DNA of 40,608 nt from a virus, in IMG/VR virus record IMGVR_UViG_3300037041_001261, positions 1 to 40,608 of that record, one strand, 5' to 3'. A program made the translations under genes and the position numbers. Within the stretch, counting starts at the first letter, position 1; every line of letters starts with the position of its first letter. This document shows, piece after piece, positions 12,101 to 19,055 of this stretch. The notes beneath the pieces are model-generated. The model was given only the letters and a program-made list of their open reading frames with translations, made no database searches and was not told where the DNA came from.

Positions 12101-15100
12101 CGTGCGCTCTGGCCGGGTCGTTGACGGTGATGTAACTCGCGAGGTTCCTTCTCTCACCTCTAACGTTTTTAAACCCTAGTTCTGCTGGATAGTTGTTTTC
12201 TTCTTCCTTTGTCCCATATCCTGTCTGCGGGTCCCAGACGGAAGGACGCAAACCGCCCAGCGATTTTATTATGGTGCTGAGCTTCCTTGGCGGTTTCTGT
12301 TTTTCCTTTATACTCCCCGCCTGGAGCATGGCCGTCATGTAGCTTTCCATGACCTTGTTGCGGAGATGGTCGCCACGGAGCAGTTCATCAAAGGGCAAGA
12401 ACTGGACAGTCAAGGTATCTGACCCCTTGCTGTATGTCATGATGTACCGTCCGCCCGGTGTTTCCAATGTCCTGTTGTCCGGAAGCATAAGCCAGTATTC
12501 CCAGTTCCCGTTCTGATTATAGGCAAGGGACGTTACGACACCAGATTCACTTCTCGACCATGTGATGTTGTCTTTCCTTCCTGTCCGGTCGGTAATATTA
12601 AACTGTCCCTGGAAAAAGCTGGAATCGTGGACGCGGGCAATACCAGAGGTGTTGTTGCGGGTCAACCAGTTCTTTGCCTTGGTTATCTGTTTGGCTATAC
12701 CAGATGCTGTCATTGTGGCGGCGCCGGTGATGGAATCGTAACTCCACTTCCCGGTAGAGATTATGTGGGCAAGTTCCTGGCCTCCGACATACGTCCCCAA
12801 GGTCTTTTCTATCAGTTCGTTGGAATCGAAGATGGCCGGTGCGGCCCCAACGGTTTCCGTCTTGCTCGTCTGGGGGAGTCCCAGGTCGGGCAGATTGAAA
12901 AGAACTTTGATTGCCTGGAGGTATGACCGCTCTCTCCCGGTGCCTTTGATGTTCTCGAGGAAGAAGTCCCGTACCGCGGACTCCCTGAGAACCTTAATAG
13001 GATGCTGGCTCGGTAACGTGAACGGGACGTTATCCAAAGACCCTACGACCTGGATGTCGTTGCCCATTTTGATAGGGGCTTGATTTAGGCCGATATCTTT
13101 TGTGGCTATCCTTGCCCCGCTCAACTTTCCTTGTGTCGTCATCACCGGATGTCCGGTCTTGCCAAAATCCACCCCGGTAAGGGATTTCAATGTCACGGTC
13201 TGAGCCGCTGGTGCAAGAAGGTTCCGGGCGGCCATTTTTTCCGCACCCTTTCCAGTTGCTCCATCTCTCTTTGCGGCGGCCACGGCATCTTCCCACTCGC
13301 TCAGTTTCGGCATCAACGCCTTGCGTTCGGCAAAGGCCAACGGCTGGGGCTGTGTCTGTAGGGCGTTCTCAATACTCTGTATGGCCTTCACCATCTCCGG
13401 GTTTATTTCATACCGGTTCTCTTTCACATTCTTGACCACAAAGTTGTTCTTGATAAGCTCTACCATCGTTCCGGACGGCAAGAAGTTCGCCCTTGCAACA
13501 GCCGGTGTCACGATGTTTTCCAGTTTTCTTATCTGCTCGAGGGCCGGGCCTATTGTCTTATACAGTTTGTCGGCGGCCCTCTGTAGTTCTCTTAATGATT
13601 GGCGAGATACAAAGTCGGAACCCTTTTGCTTGTCGGCCTCTTTCATAATTCCGGCCAGTTCCTCATAGGTGTCGTTGACCCTCTGCCTGAGGTCTGTTAG
13701 TTCGCCTATCACCCGTTTGTATTCTTGCTGGGAGAAACGAACCCTTTCTATCTTCTCGCGCTCTTCCGGGGTCTGTTTCGTTTCCAAGAAGTGGGAGCCA
13801 TGTCCCTCTTGCTGTGTGAGGCGTGTCCTTGAGGATGACGGAACGGTGGATGCAGGGACTATCTCGACCTTATCCATGCCAAGTACGCCCCGCATTAATT
13901 TAATCATGCTTGTCGACGCATCGTTGATAACCTTGGCTACACCGTAGAAACCCTTCTTTGCCCCTCTTTCCGTAGCACCATGCAGGGCTATCGGTGGTGT
14001 TCCAGCAGTAATCTGTCGGTGTTCTCCTACTGCTCTTGCCACGGCTTGCTGTTGCGGTATGCCAGAACTGAGGAGCTTCATGGTCATGTCGACAACCTTG
14101 TCAATGTCTGTCCGTGATGCCATCTTCGGTTTGACGACAGCAACAGCCATGTTAACACCCGGCATGGGTATCGCGGTGTTCATCTCCTTTGTCACGATGC
14201 CCCGGATTTTCGCTATATCCTTGACCCGGCGATGTACCTCGGCACCAAGTTGTGGGGCGGTCAGGGTTGTGGCTATGCCCTTGACTGCGGCTCGGCCTTT
14301 TGTCGGAGGAGTCCCTTCGGTTGCCTCCACTCCTGGTCGGCTCAGTATCGGGCCTTCTATGGCACTCGTTGCCTTCTCGGGCATCGGTATCGCTTCCGGG
14401 CCAAGTTTCGCCTGTCCTACTGTCGGAGCCACATAGTCTGAGGTCGTCAGCTTCTTGTTCTGGGCAACGTCGCTTATCAAACCGTCCAGGGCTGTCTTTG
14501 CAGAAGCCTCGTCGGAAAACCTACCGGTCTTTTGGTCGTATCCCGCGGTGTCCGGGCTGAAGCGGATAAGCTGGGTGGCCTCTACCTCTTTCGTCATGCC
14601 GGTTGTTTCATCGACAAACTTATCGACAACAAGCTCACCCTTCTCGTCGAACTTCTTTCCCCAAATAGAAAAGCCCCCAGAAGGGCCAGGTGAAAGCGTG
14701 AAGAGGTTCCCCGCCTCGGTTTTCTTGGCCTTCACGGCCTCGATTTCGGCAAGGATTTCTTCCGGGGACGACTTGAGGGCATCACCGGGTACTCCGGTAT
14801 TGAGCCATGCCTGGGTGTTGCGGACTATCTCGTCGCTCTGGGACTGTAACCTTTGCTCTGCCTTTGTCTTGGCCTTATAATTATTATTACGGGCGAGAGC
14901 CACCGCACTACCTGTCGTCCAGTCAATCTCTCCCAGCTCTTTTTCTATGTCTGCGGAAAGACCGTCGGTCGGCCAGATACCGCGTTTCTCCATCTCCACT
15001 TGCATCTTTCCCATGGCGGTTGCAAGTCCGACGTCATCGGGAAGAACCTTCTGAACCCTTACCGCATTTGAATATGCCGATATAAGGTCGTCAGGGTTAA

Positions 15101-16184
15101 GGACGGTATGCCCGTTCAGTTCTACGGCCTTCTGAATATCGCGCGACCAGTTCTTGTTCTCCTGTTTCTCGGCCCACTTTACAACGGGGTGCATCGACGG
15201 CCCCATCACTCCGGCCATCGTTACCGAGGAAATGGCCGTATCTTTTAATTCTCCAAGGAGTTCTCCCCAGGTAAGTTTGGGATTAGTTGTCGCTGTGTTT
15301 ATTATCCCCGACTCGATGAGGGTGGCAAGTTGTTCGCCAGGAGCATCCGTAAGAGCGGCCATGAGGGTTCTTTTCCCCAGGCTGTGTTTCGGGTTTACGA
15401 GAGCTTCGAGCGGGAGTTTCTCTGTCCAGTATTCAGTAAAGGTGTTCGTTAGGAACGCCGCTATGGATGTTGCCGGGTCGAATCCGGCCTCTCTTTTCTC
15501 GGCGTAGTCTTGCCCGCCTGATTCAAGGGCCATGGGAAGGAGAGGTTTGAACTTACCTTTTGTCAATATGGAAGCGGCGATGAGGGGTATCATCTGCCCC
15601 ATGCTCTGGAACCCGCTTGCCATCCCGGCCTCGATTGTTCCCGGTGTCAGTTCCGGCATCATCGCTTTAGTGAGGGCTTTACCTTTCTCCCCTATCCATT
15701 TGCCCGCGAACGCTGGTTCTAGGCCCAGACCTTTTTCAACATCGGAGATGCTGGTGTCAAGAAACCCTGGGACTTCCCGGCTCATTATATCGTCTGAGGC
15801 GGCGTCAAAGATTTTCTTTATTGGGCCAAAGATATCGTACGGAAGCTCTTTCTCTGGGCCTTTTACGATATCATTTAGCGTCGCGTTCCCGGTAAGCAAG
15901 TCAAAGGCGTGTCCAAGGTATTTGGGAGAACTCAACGCCCAGCCTATGGCTTTAAGTGTCCCGGCGGCGAGGTTCTGCCCGGTCGTTTCTTCTATTGCCC
16001 TCGTGACACCGCCGACACCTTCTACCGTACCACCGACACCACCAGCCTGAAGAGCCTGAACCAATTTCAACGGGGTCTTTAAAGAAAGTCCTCCGACTGA
16101 ACCGTCGTCTACTTCGTCCCAAACAGACTTCGGGGCGGCGGGTGCGCCAACTCCGGTTGCTTCGTCATCCCAAACATTAGCCAC
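3102..16184 (-). CDS. Giant 4360-aa polyvalent virion protein: helicase, JAB, GHKL ATPase, metallopeptidase
   Basis: A single open frame of 13 kb. The start is GTG at 16184 with AAGGGGGGG upstream, 13 bases after the preceding gene. Domains by approximate residue: 1-340, duplicated VWD motifs and amphipathic helices; 820-1050, coiled-coil-rich; 1300-1400, a helical domain with IIKSLGGL of the kind found in large polyvalent proteins; 1560-1640, a Gly/Pro-rich linker; 1640-2170, SF2 helicase of Strawberry-notch type (Walker A ADGTGVGKT 1681-1689, DESH 1805-1808, FATATP, QTIGRVSRR from 2110); 2279-2390, JAB/RadC-like (HNHPSG 2338-2343); about 2620-2900, GHKL ATPase (NEILQNSIDA 2643-2652, DNGHGM from 2699, GGFGKA from 2727); 3183-3205, HELAH with HGE (SprT-like zincin); 3400-4360, helical with YFPHVREGKYY near 3675 and a hydrophobic segment from 4094. 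It lies beside probable internal virion proteins, so it is likely ejected into the host. All catalytic roles are inferred from motifs. Confidence 0.9.
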   Translation of the reverse strand: MANVWDDEATGVGAPAAPKSVWDEVDDGSVGGLSLKTPLKLVQALQAGGVGGTVEGVGGVTRAIEETTGQNLAAGTLKAIGWALSSPKYLGHAFDLLTGNATLNDIVKGPEKELPYDIFGPIKKIFDAASDDIMSREVPGFLDTSISDVEKGLGLEPAFAGKWIGEKGKALTKAMMPELTPGTIEAGMASGFQSMGQMIPLIAASILTKGKFKPLLPMALESGGQDYAEKREAGFDPATSIAAFLTNTFTEYWTEKLPLEALVNPKHSLGKRTLMAALTDAPGEQLATLIESGIINTATTNPKLTWGELLGELKDTAISSVTMAGVMGPSMHPVVKWAEKQENKNWSRDIQKAVELNGHTVLNPDDLISAYSNAVRVQKVLPDDVGLATAMGKMQVEMEKRGIWPTDGLSADIEKELGEIDWTTGSAVALARNNNYKAKTKAEQRLQSQSDEIVRNTQAWLNTGVPGDALKSSPEEILAEIEAVKAKKTEAGNLFTLSPGPSGGFSIWGKKFDEKGELVVDKFVDETTGMTKEVEATQLIRFSPDTAGYDQKTGRFSDEASAKTALDGLISDVAQNKKLTTSDYVAPTVGQAKLGPEAIPMPEKATSAIEGPILSRPGVEATEGTPPTKGRAAVKGIATTLTAPQLGAEVHRRVKDIAKIRGIVTKEMNTAIPMPGVNMAVAVVKPKMASRTDIDKVVDMTMKLLSSGIPQQQAVARAVGEHRQITAGTPPIALHGATERGAKKGFYGVAKVINDASTSMIKLMRGVLGMDKVEIVPASTVPSSSRTRLTQQEGHGSHFLETKQTPEEREKIERVRFSQQEYKRVIGELTDLRQRVNDTYEELAGIMKEADKQKGSDFVSRQSLRELQRAADKLYKTIGPALEQIRKLENIVTPAVARANFLPSGTMVELIKNNFVVKNVKENRYEINPEMVKAIQSIENALQTQPQPLAFAERKALMPKLSEWEDAVAAAKRDGATGKGAEKMAARNLLAPAAQTVTLKSLTGVDFGKTGHPVMTTQGKLSGARIATKDIGLNQAPIKMGNDIQVVGSLDNVPFTLPSQHPIKVLRESAVRDFFLENIKGTGRERSYLQAIKVLFNLPDLGLPQTSKTETVGAAPAIFDSNELIEKTLGTYVGGQELAHIISTGKWSYDSITGAATMTASGIAKQITKAKNWLTRNNTSGIARVHDSSFFQGQFNITDRTGRKDNITWSRSESGVVTSLAYNQNGNWEYWLMLPDNRTLETPGGRYIMTYSKGSDTLTVQFLPFDELLRGDHLRNKVMESYMTAMLQAGSIKEKQKPPRKLSTIIKSLGGLRPSVWDPQTGYGTKEEENNYPAELGFKNVRGERRNLASYITVNDPARAHDMEEMANILIEQKYIPPAPPSYQGDVAQYLFDTIVKGMKEKQAVTIEQIEQNITEAEAEAESGYDLMSEEALTAEREWDDFVSATLNRIDEIDSELQQGIEELDDTTRHYLVLEKEGLLDQIQNKETFGQIKANENVTTDDVFVLEDNDTPIQPEGTDMLGEAISKEEVNRSRVMGVEEYVQPSPENLATLDKLVAKLITDNPVINSYPKLEMALKTGKYGAIFNQALSKYGPDIWRQAYERFSKGTGSGQTIPGTTGGKGNKGRPGIIIPGGGSIPKARPVETYAKYPGLENAVDDYQKIAINLIGRSQENGGKAFLLADGTGVGKTRELLVAARMLADRAEEAAKAGGPGTRNFPGPVLIVTPNKLVQGFFEKELKAMNLPQTNILLVTYDGLLSKHNFEESISGLSDAEKQRKRNEKAKTTANQLIPIDLANTVFAARIADESHRLKNVESKRSNLFDGINADYSVFATATPMDKPTGATYYLSQITGLTEKEVEKMLGYTVSALPDADGKIKKFAVLNAGMTWPKVWDNIIALRNAAISQGSMIRREYPFYGTIENEAVILAPEDKAEIDLIDEAFGLNNWIGEDGKPFKYKNPVNGQLRENTYRAEHAKFNVIWERIQKELAPRADGKRPKIVIVAEGADVAHLAGLSPERIPTAVIYAPVTRDQLLPLLSKKMESLNIPHAKIYGKGDKSSAVDSFQNDPNCRVALMTPASGGVGISLDDQVGNEPRIMLVATLNYAGDQFDQTIGRVSRRNSKSPATVVFYRADEAFSDYKRGVILQRKLETLRRIQYGTDIDQAIGFNPDGDSFVSEEAAGHALDEAITYSDAALMRAAINYYNPYMTKNEAQFAADVVVDDMGRLFAIEGVTPEIIEVYRAITANMIQSGYYTMNGKTFNSIEELVGMSQPFRNPQYESARFIYTKSLPDGRTQVLGMETLTSYVPNCTPALNVEVRQFEEVIKRMRAAGADGFYQMHNHPSGHADASEADMRMDQRLNQLSQAYPDITYNGAYIIDSNEYTFVPGKDMSKIPKSYKGKKMTGWIGKQDFKHSFKFHDIDPLIQSSIDKTGETEYGSLADLRNGVFYSQDGLLNAFRTANNRENKGIVVFVDIRGTVRAVHDIPISMLEDKDKMVNYIRGHARANGATEAYLNININRDTFGDQRADLVHRNATDLFINRILSDAFTMSKSGGTETMWTMGERLSKSQQTTLRRNMKETLKQGLWFGQEAYALGIDMMLREDAYDPLDKKKVYKVERSMEIKDWLRNERKDLTNDNPSGTILNEILQNSIDATRGQKDRIFLTSLNTLTSGNPEFDRLQAERPDVFGNAKTVSKVVFYDNGHGMGPEDISSKLLKISGTNKGAADIGGFGKANVAIVNGANYIRIDTVFDRAKREKQLRDAGMSAKEIARETSESDGSPTPDGIISSINMAPEDIPIKGSGDKGPDVTVRKTKNPGFMAEAVDLMNRSKEHFETQGDALYYYDDFISGTTDIDGGTRIALYFIEESTNPADVLYPAWQGQSETGYNIHTAMKDDYEDNFHIDGFKMMRMNNSNARYIRTEGWTDVQSKYNTTTLDDGKGNIVEVKYKPVNKYGSPQNEAYRIRTRFFIKGLQLPNVMTNELQFLSDKQPDFVVSVNFKQTVASQDTANYPLRDNRTKLTEEWQNLLKDSIGQDLAARLRNDRDERFTRMGEQFQRSPIVGPNMDIVCHVPFKEHYDEVMALVTGNKDVFDALATIFDEFNATVKRVIPSMNLPEMFFTLDSGVHGFNTTNMDPKYGIKSGVAINPFSMGTNFLKDIKSNDIYGFGSLTDDEIRSSVYAMVLIHELAHMAGSVSGRIIQGHGEAWGIRFSNLAARFGGLEFRKLERRINSVFKNFSDRFDSIANDLEKFEVDDTGRQDYSSDFRKEGQESGIEGILGWSKGDSIVRDGKEEELNNLEVATLVARVNETLNRGNSAILTLPYLTELGRRAFTGQTYADWAAQMRGALGENFSDVRPQMMPLFSELRKNIPAIKDKVADKEAGDIQRFLDETNKMIQSMKDTAKQYADYKGNKKYREQMDKAVAANGENIGWFKKYFYLPFYKALSGSTLWKRAVGVMERRVEARQEKNHAYLSSLDSFLSMKGDKVARLEKAFIEGDRELPQRKQDLKKQYKEALKAGEYGMAAELKEQLDELELLRGYGDKELRERFKLTEMDIDTYRHVRSTLDTIHKDWFKSILDMTLRPYKNEPWFNLLNEVAYGGVNQKYLIGFIRSAGKPKLRTKYEELLKAWIKSEIPGIDDTIVNEYFNNIISAYSFMAHGLSQIRKIRNSLGRWIAYFPHVREGKYYVEAFVEDMDENGKTKKRKVWNEQFASLVESKQVYDRLVKEYGADNVDMNKVTKPADATFYGVRDENMLRLLGNAIERMKAKDDLKENELNVIKQEILNNLVNELKARGFGRFGIKRKSPNIMGYKETGLQGVLKDYVTGFTGMVTKQEAAHEFLDLLKDVPKKSDALYEDLSTYMRDMLRNYDKGDKISAVARSFMFTYYLAGSIRPIVLQLTQNFVTGMPFLQKELRALGIAKVGTAEKLYSIAMKDIGMSKVNKKDYSIKGDHLSDLEKRFIQEMLIKGVAQDQWIKELEGRMQSVLGEKYNRTIQILGMPFSAMEIFNRKSAGLAMFRVYMEHLKNEPNVEKRYQLSMEKAKEYIYNTHYMMGRENLPRYAAGGDITSQSIHTLMTFKSFNYNYVNSMITAGDWKVWAHSLAYLFLFGGLLALPFLKDILELITKTTGYNPVAAVKKQLRAVGGNTLERMGVHGIPTLLGISVTGSLAMGVPFVGESPSDTVTGAVGGIVKKVALAGKYASTGQFERATESMAPEFIASMMKAARMTTDAATTAHGKLIPGPDGKPMKLSASEGITRGAGFQPIRYAENMEDERNVQNIEQFFREKREKVFDEFRIARHNKDKEAMKEVLGDVKNFNDMRRDRGVQLIVAPLKMSSLIKNSREVMTKAERNKERYKTKAGGER

Positions 16185-16197
16185 TATTTACCCCCCC

Positions 16198-17301
16198 TTA
16201 CCAGGTGAACCCGTCTTTCTTGGCCGCCGCCATGCCCTTCTCTTTACTGCCGTATTGCTTCGTGTAGGCCTTCGCCTGTTCCGCAGATAAGGTCTTTCCC
16301 TGAATGGCTCCACCGGCCTTTGACTTGTTCTGGCGATAATCAGAAATCATTGTGTGAAGTCTATCCATATCCGGTTTGGCATCAGGGTCATTCGGGTCAC
16401 CTCCAGCCATTTTCAACATGGCCGTGTAAAGAGGTGAGGGGATATCGTCAAACGCCTTTGCCTTGTATCCGTAGTAATCGGCCATCGCCTTTTTAGACGC
16501 TATCTCTGCCGGTGTTTCCAATGCCTTTTGTTCGGCGTTTGATTTCGCCGCCCCGGCGGTCATCAACGCGGCCTGACCACCCGGCATATTCGGCCCGTGA
16601 ATATCGAGAGCCGACCTTTCCATGGTGCCTTGTGCGCCAAGGGAGGTGGTCGGCATTACCTTTTCTAACAAGCCCAAAAGGCCTGTCATAACGCTTTTGT
16701 TTTTAACCATATCAATGGTCGAGGATGACCCGGAATAATCCGACACCGCCCGCTGGAACTTTGTAATAAGGTCGTCCGCTAGGCGGTCTGCCGAGCCTCT
16801 GTTTACGCCGGAAGGTGTCGTGTTTGTCGGTGTTTCCGGAGCGTTATCGTTAATAGACGACATTACCCCGCCCCGCATGGAAACCGAACTAGGTTTAGCT
16901 CCTGGGTCTGAATAACTCCAACTCTCACCCGTAGGCGTCGGGGCCGGAGATACCATTGTTGCCGGTTTACTGCCCGGAACTCCCAGGCCCGCAGAGGGTA
17001 TCGGGGTAGGGGTAGGGGTAGTGGTAGTTATATTTGGGGGGGCTGTCGTTCCATTGGTGGGAATTGAAGCCGCCGCCTGAGGAATCGTCGGGGTGGCCGG
17101 ATAGGTGAGTCCATACGCATCATTCGCAAATTGGTCTATCGGTGCGCTGGCAACTTTCCCTCCGCCTATAATGTCTGTTTTGACACCATAAGGGTTTGTC
17201 CCTTCAGAGGCTAAAGCCGATGACGTATAAGGGTCAAAGGGTTTCGCCCCCCGTTGCGATGGCCCCACTACGGCCTGTATAAAATCATCTATTAAACCCA
17301 T
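16198..17301 (-). CDS. Pro/Thr-rich probable internal virion protein
   Basis: A 367-aa protein. I place the start at ATG 17301 (MGLIDDFIQAVVG) because GGGAGGGG lies just upstream. The open frame extends further up, but that part overlaps the preceding gene and reads as its shadow. Residues 1-30 are helical. A long low-complexity part follows, with Pro/Thr/Ser/Gly runs (TTTTPTPTPIP), and residues from about 175 are helical and alanine-rich, with a lysine-rich end (YTKQYGSKEKGMAAAKKDGF). There are no catalytic motifs. It sits 14 bases after the coiled-coil protein and 13 bases before the giant gene. Proteins of this kind next to a giant polyvalent gene in short-tailed phages are usually internal (ejection) proteins. 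That role is inferred; no family is recognised. Confidence 0.7.
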   Translation of the reverse strand: MGLIDDFIQAVVGPSQRGAKPFDPYTSSALASEGTNPYGVKTDIIGGGKVASAPIDQFANDAYGLTYPATPTIPQAAASIPTNGTTAPPNITTTTPTPTPIPSAGLGVPGSKPATMVSPAPTPTGESWSYSDPGAKPSSVSMRGGVMSSINDNAPETPTNTTPSGVNRGSADRLADDLITKFQRAVSDYSGSSSTIDMVKNKSVMTGLLGLLEKVMPTTSLGAQGTMERSALDIHGPNMPGGQAALMTAGAAKSNAEQKALETPAEIASKKAMADYYGYKAKAFDDIPSPLYTAMLKMAGGDPNDPDAKPDMDRLHTMISDYRQNKSKAGGAIQGKTLSAEQAKAYTKQYGSKEKGMAAAKKDGFTW

Positions 17302-17315
17302 ATCCCCTCCCTTTT

Positions 17316-18818
17316 TTACATTGTTGCAGAAAACTGTTCCGACACGGAGCCAGATGCTTGTGCATGCGCCCCTGCCGTCATTGAAGCCAAAGCTCCGGCG
17401 GCTATTGTCGAGGCTATCTGTCCGCCATGTCCAGCGGCGGCGGAAAGTATCTGCGCCTTTTGAGCATAATACCGCAACAAAGCATCGTACTGTTTCAAAT
17501 AAAGTTCGGCCTGATGCGCCGCGCTCGTTACCCTCGCGTCTAGGAGTTTTATATTGACATCGTTGACCGATGCCCACGCCCCCGTGTAAGCCTTGAACCC
17601 GTCAATTTGGGCATTGAACCTTCCTATGATAGCATTATTCTTAGCAATGTATGTGTCTATTGTCAGTTTAAAAGCCTCAAGGTTTGCTTTCTTCACATCG
17701 ACCTGGGCCATGACTCCCTGTATCTGTGTCTTATACAGGTCAAACATCGTGGATATTCCCTGGAGTTGGCCTATATAGAGTTTTACCACGGAGTCGTTCA
17801 TGTCGACAACCATCTTCGCGGCCTCGACCTGTGTTTTATATGTTTCCGCCTTAAACTGTTCGGCCTGTAACCGGCCCTTGAACGCCTCTACCTGTACCCG
17901 AAATGCCTCGACCTCGGTCTGATACTTCGACGCCTCAATCTTGAACACCTCTACAGCGGCGTCCGCAACGGCCTTTGACAACGCAAAGGCTCGGTTGGCG
18001 TTCTTATCAAGCCAGTCCATCCATAAGGATTCTGCCTTTATCCCAGACTCTACCGCGAACTTGATATTATCCTGTTCCAGTTTCGCCTGGTCTATTGCGA
18101 TGTCCCGTGAACGGTCTATCATCCGGTTCGCATAATCCATGTGCATCTTCTGGAGGTTCTCCGCAAGAACACCGTCGGGAAGTGTAAGTCCGCGTTTCGT
18201 CCAATCGTCCATGAACTTGGTAATCTCATCTTCCATAACAAGGGCGTCGCGTTCCTGGTCGCGTGTCCAGATGGCGGTTTCTATCTCGGGCAACAACCCG
18301 GTGCCACCGTTCACGATATCGTTAAGGAGTTTTGCCTCGATAGCGTGAAAGAGTTCCGCGTCGTACAATGCCTCACCGCCCTCGATGTTAATGACCGGGA
18401 CGTTGATGTTCTCGATGGGTGTTACCGCATCGAACTCCACCTCGTTATATGATGGAGCGTCGGGCAGGGTCACCTCTTTGAGAAGCCCGTTCGCATAATC
18501 TGGAACCGTAGGCAAAGTGTACGAAGGTTCAACTGGCATGTTGGGTTCGACAAAAGACGGCGGGTTCGACGGTTCCGCCGGAAAGGCTGGTGTCCCCGGA
18601 AGATAGTTCAATAATGACGCCGCCGATGGAACAGGAATGTCCGCATAAGGAATTGAAATGTAAGGGGCGGAAGGCATGGGAAAATCAACGTTGTGGAGGT
18701 CATCAAGGAACGCCATAGCGTTTCCGTACCCCCCCATTGCAAAGCTGGAGGCAAAATGGAACTTACTTGCTACTAGACTGGTTACCCAATCAAGCATTGC
18801 GGTGGCGGATGCTGGCAT
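17316..18818 (-). CDS. Alanine-rich coiled-coil probable internal virion protein
   Basis: A 500-aa protein with start ATG at 18818 and AAAGGGGG upstream. Residues 1-130 are Pro/Ala-rich with repeated short motifs (PYADIPVPSA, PAFPAEPSNPPSF, MPVEPSYTLPTVPDY). Residues about 160-460 are one long heptad-rich helix (KYQTEVEAFRVQVEAF, QAEQFKAETYKTQVEAA), so a trimeric or larger coiled coil is likely. The last 50 residues are small and hydrophobic (GGQIASTIAAGALASM), like a membrane-active segment. This architecture suits an ejection or internal core protein. It lies between a 70-aa protein and the Pro/Thr-rich protein. A tail fibre shaft is an alternative. Confidence 0.7.
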   Translation of the reverse strand: MPASATAMLDWVTSLVASKFHFASSFAMGGYGNAMAFLDDLHNVDFPMPSAPYISIPYADIPVPSAASLLNYLPGTPAFPAEPSNPPSFVEPNMPVEPSYTLPTVPDYANGLLKEVTLPDAPSYNEVEFDAVTPIENINVPVINIEGGEALYDAELFHAIEAKLLNDIVNGGTGLLPEIETAIWTRDQERDALVMEDEITKFMDDWTKRGLTLPDGVLAENLQKMHMDYANRMIDRSRDIAIDQAKLEQDNIKFAVESGIKAESLWMDWLDKNANRAFALSKAVADAAVEVFKIEASKYQTEVEAFRVQVEAFKGRLQAEQFKAETYKTQVEAAKMVVDMNDSVVKLYIGQLQGISTMFDLYKTQIQGVMAQVDVKKANLEAFKLTIDTYIAKNNAIIGRFNAQIDGFKAYTGAWASVNDVNIKLLDARVTSAAHQAELYLKQYDALLRYYAQKAQILSAAAGHGGQIASTIAAGALASMTAGAHAQASGSVSEQFSATM

Positions 18819-18830
18819 TTTATACCCCCT

Positions 18831-19043
18831 TTATCCTTTCGGGGTTATGGACGTACCCATGTTCGCCATCCGTGGTCCCATGGTAGTCCCGGTTTCTACG
18901 ACTTGCATGGCGACCTCTTCCCCTGGAAATATCTCGTTCTTCTTTACTACCGCGTCAGCATAAGCCCGCCTAACATCTGTGGCATCCAACTTAAATTGTA
19001 CCGTGTCGGTTCCTTTCTTTAAAATTATCATATAACTTGCCAT
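18831..19043 (-). CDS. Small conserved-looking phage protein, unknown function
   Basis: A 70-aa protein with start ATG at 19043 and GGGAGGAT upstream. The sequence MASYMIILKKGTDTVQFKLDATDVRRAYADAV looks like a small beta-alpha domain. It has no cysteines, transmembrane segment or catalytic motif. It is 12 bases from both neighbours, between the aromatic-rich 753-aa protein and the coiled-coil internal protein, so it is probably a virion or assembly protein. I do not recognise the family. Confidence 0.65.
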   Translation of the reverse strand: MASYMIILKKGTDTVQFKLDATDVRRAYADAVVKKNEIFPGEEVAMQVVETGTTMGPRMANMGTSITPKG

Positions 19044-19055
19044 TTTTTATCCTCC

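Noticed and set aside
17302-17577. Longer start for the Pro/Thr-rich protein (to 17577)
   Set aside because: The added part is Arg/Cys/Trp-rich and overlaps the coiled-coil gene in another frame; ATG 17301 has a strong binding site.
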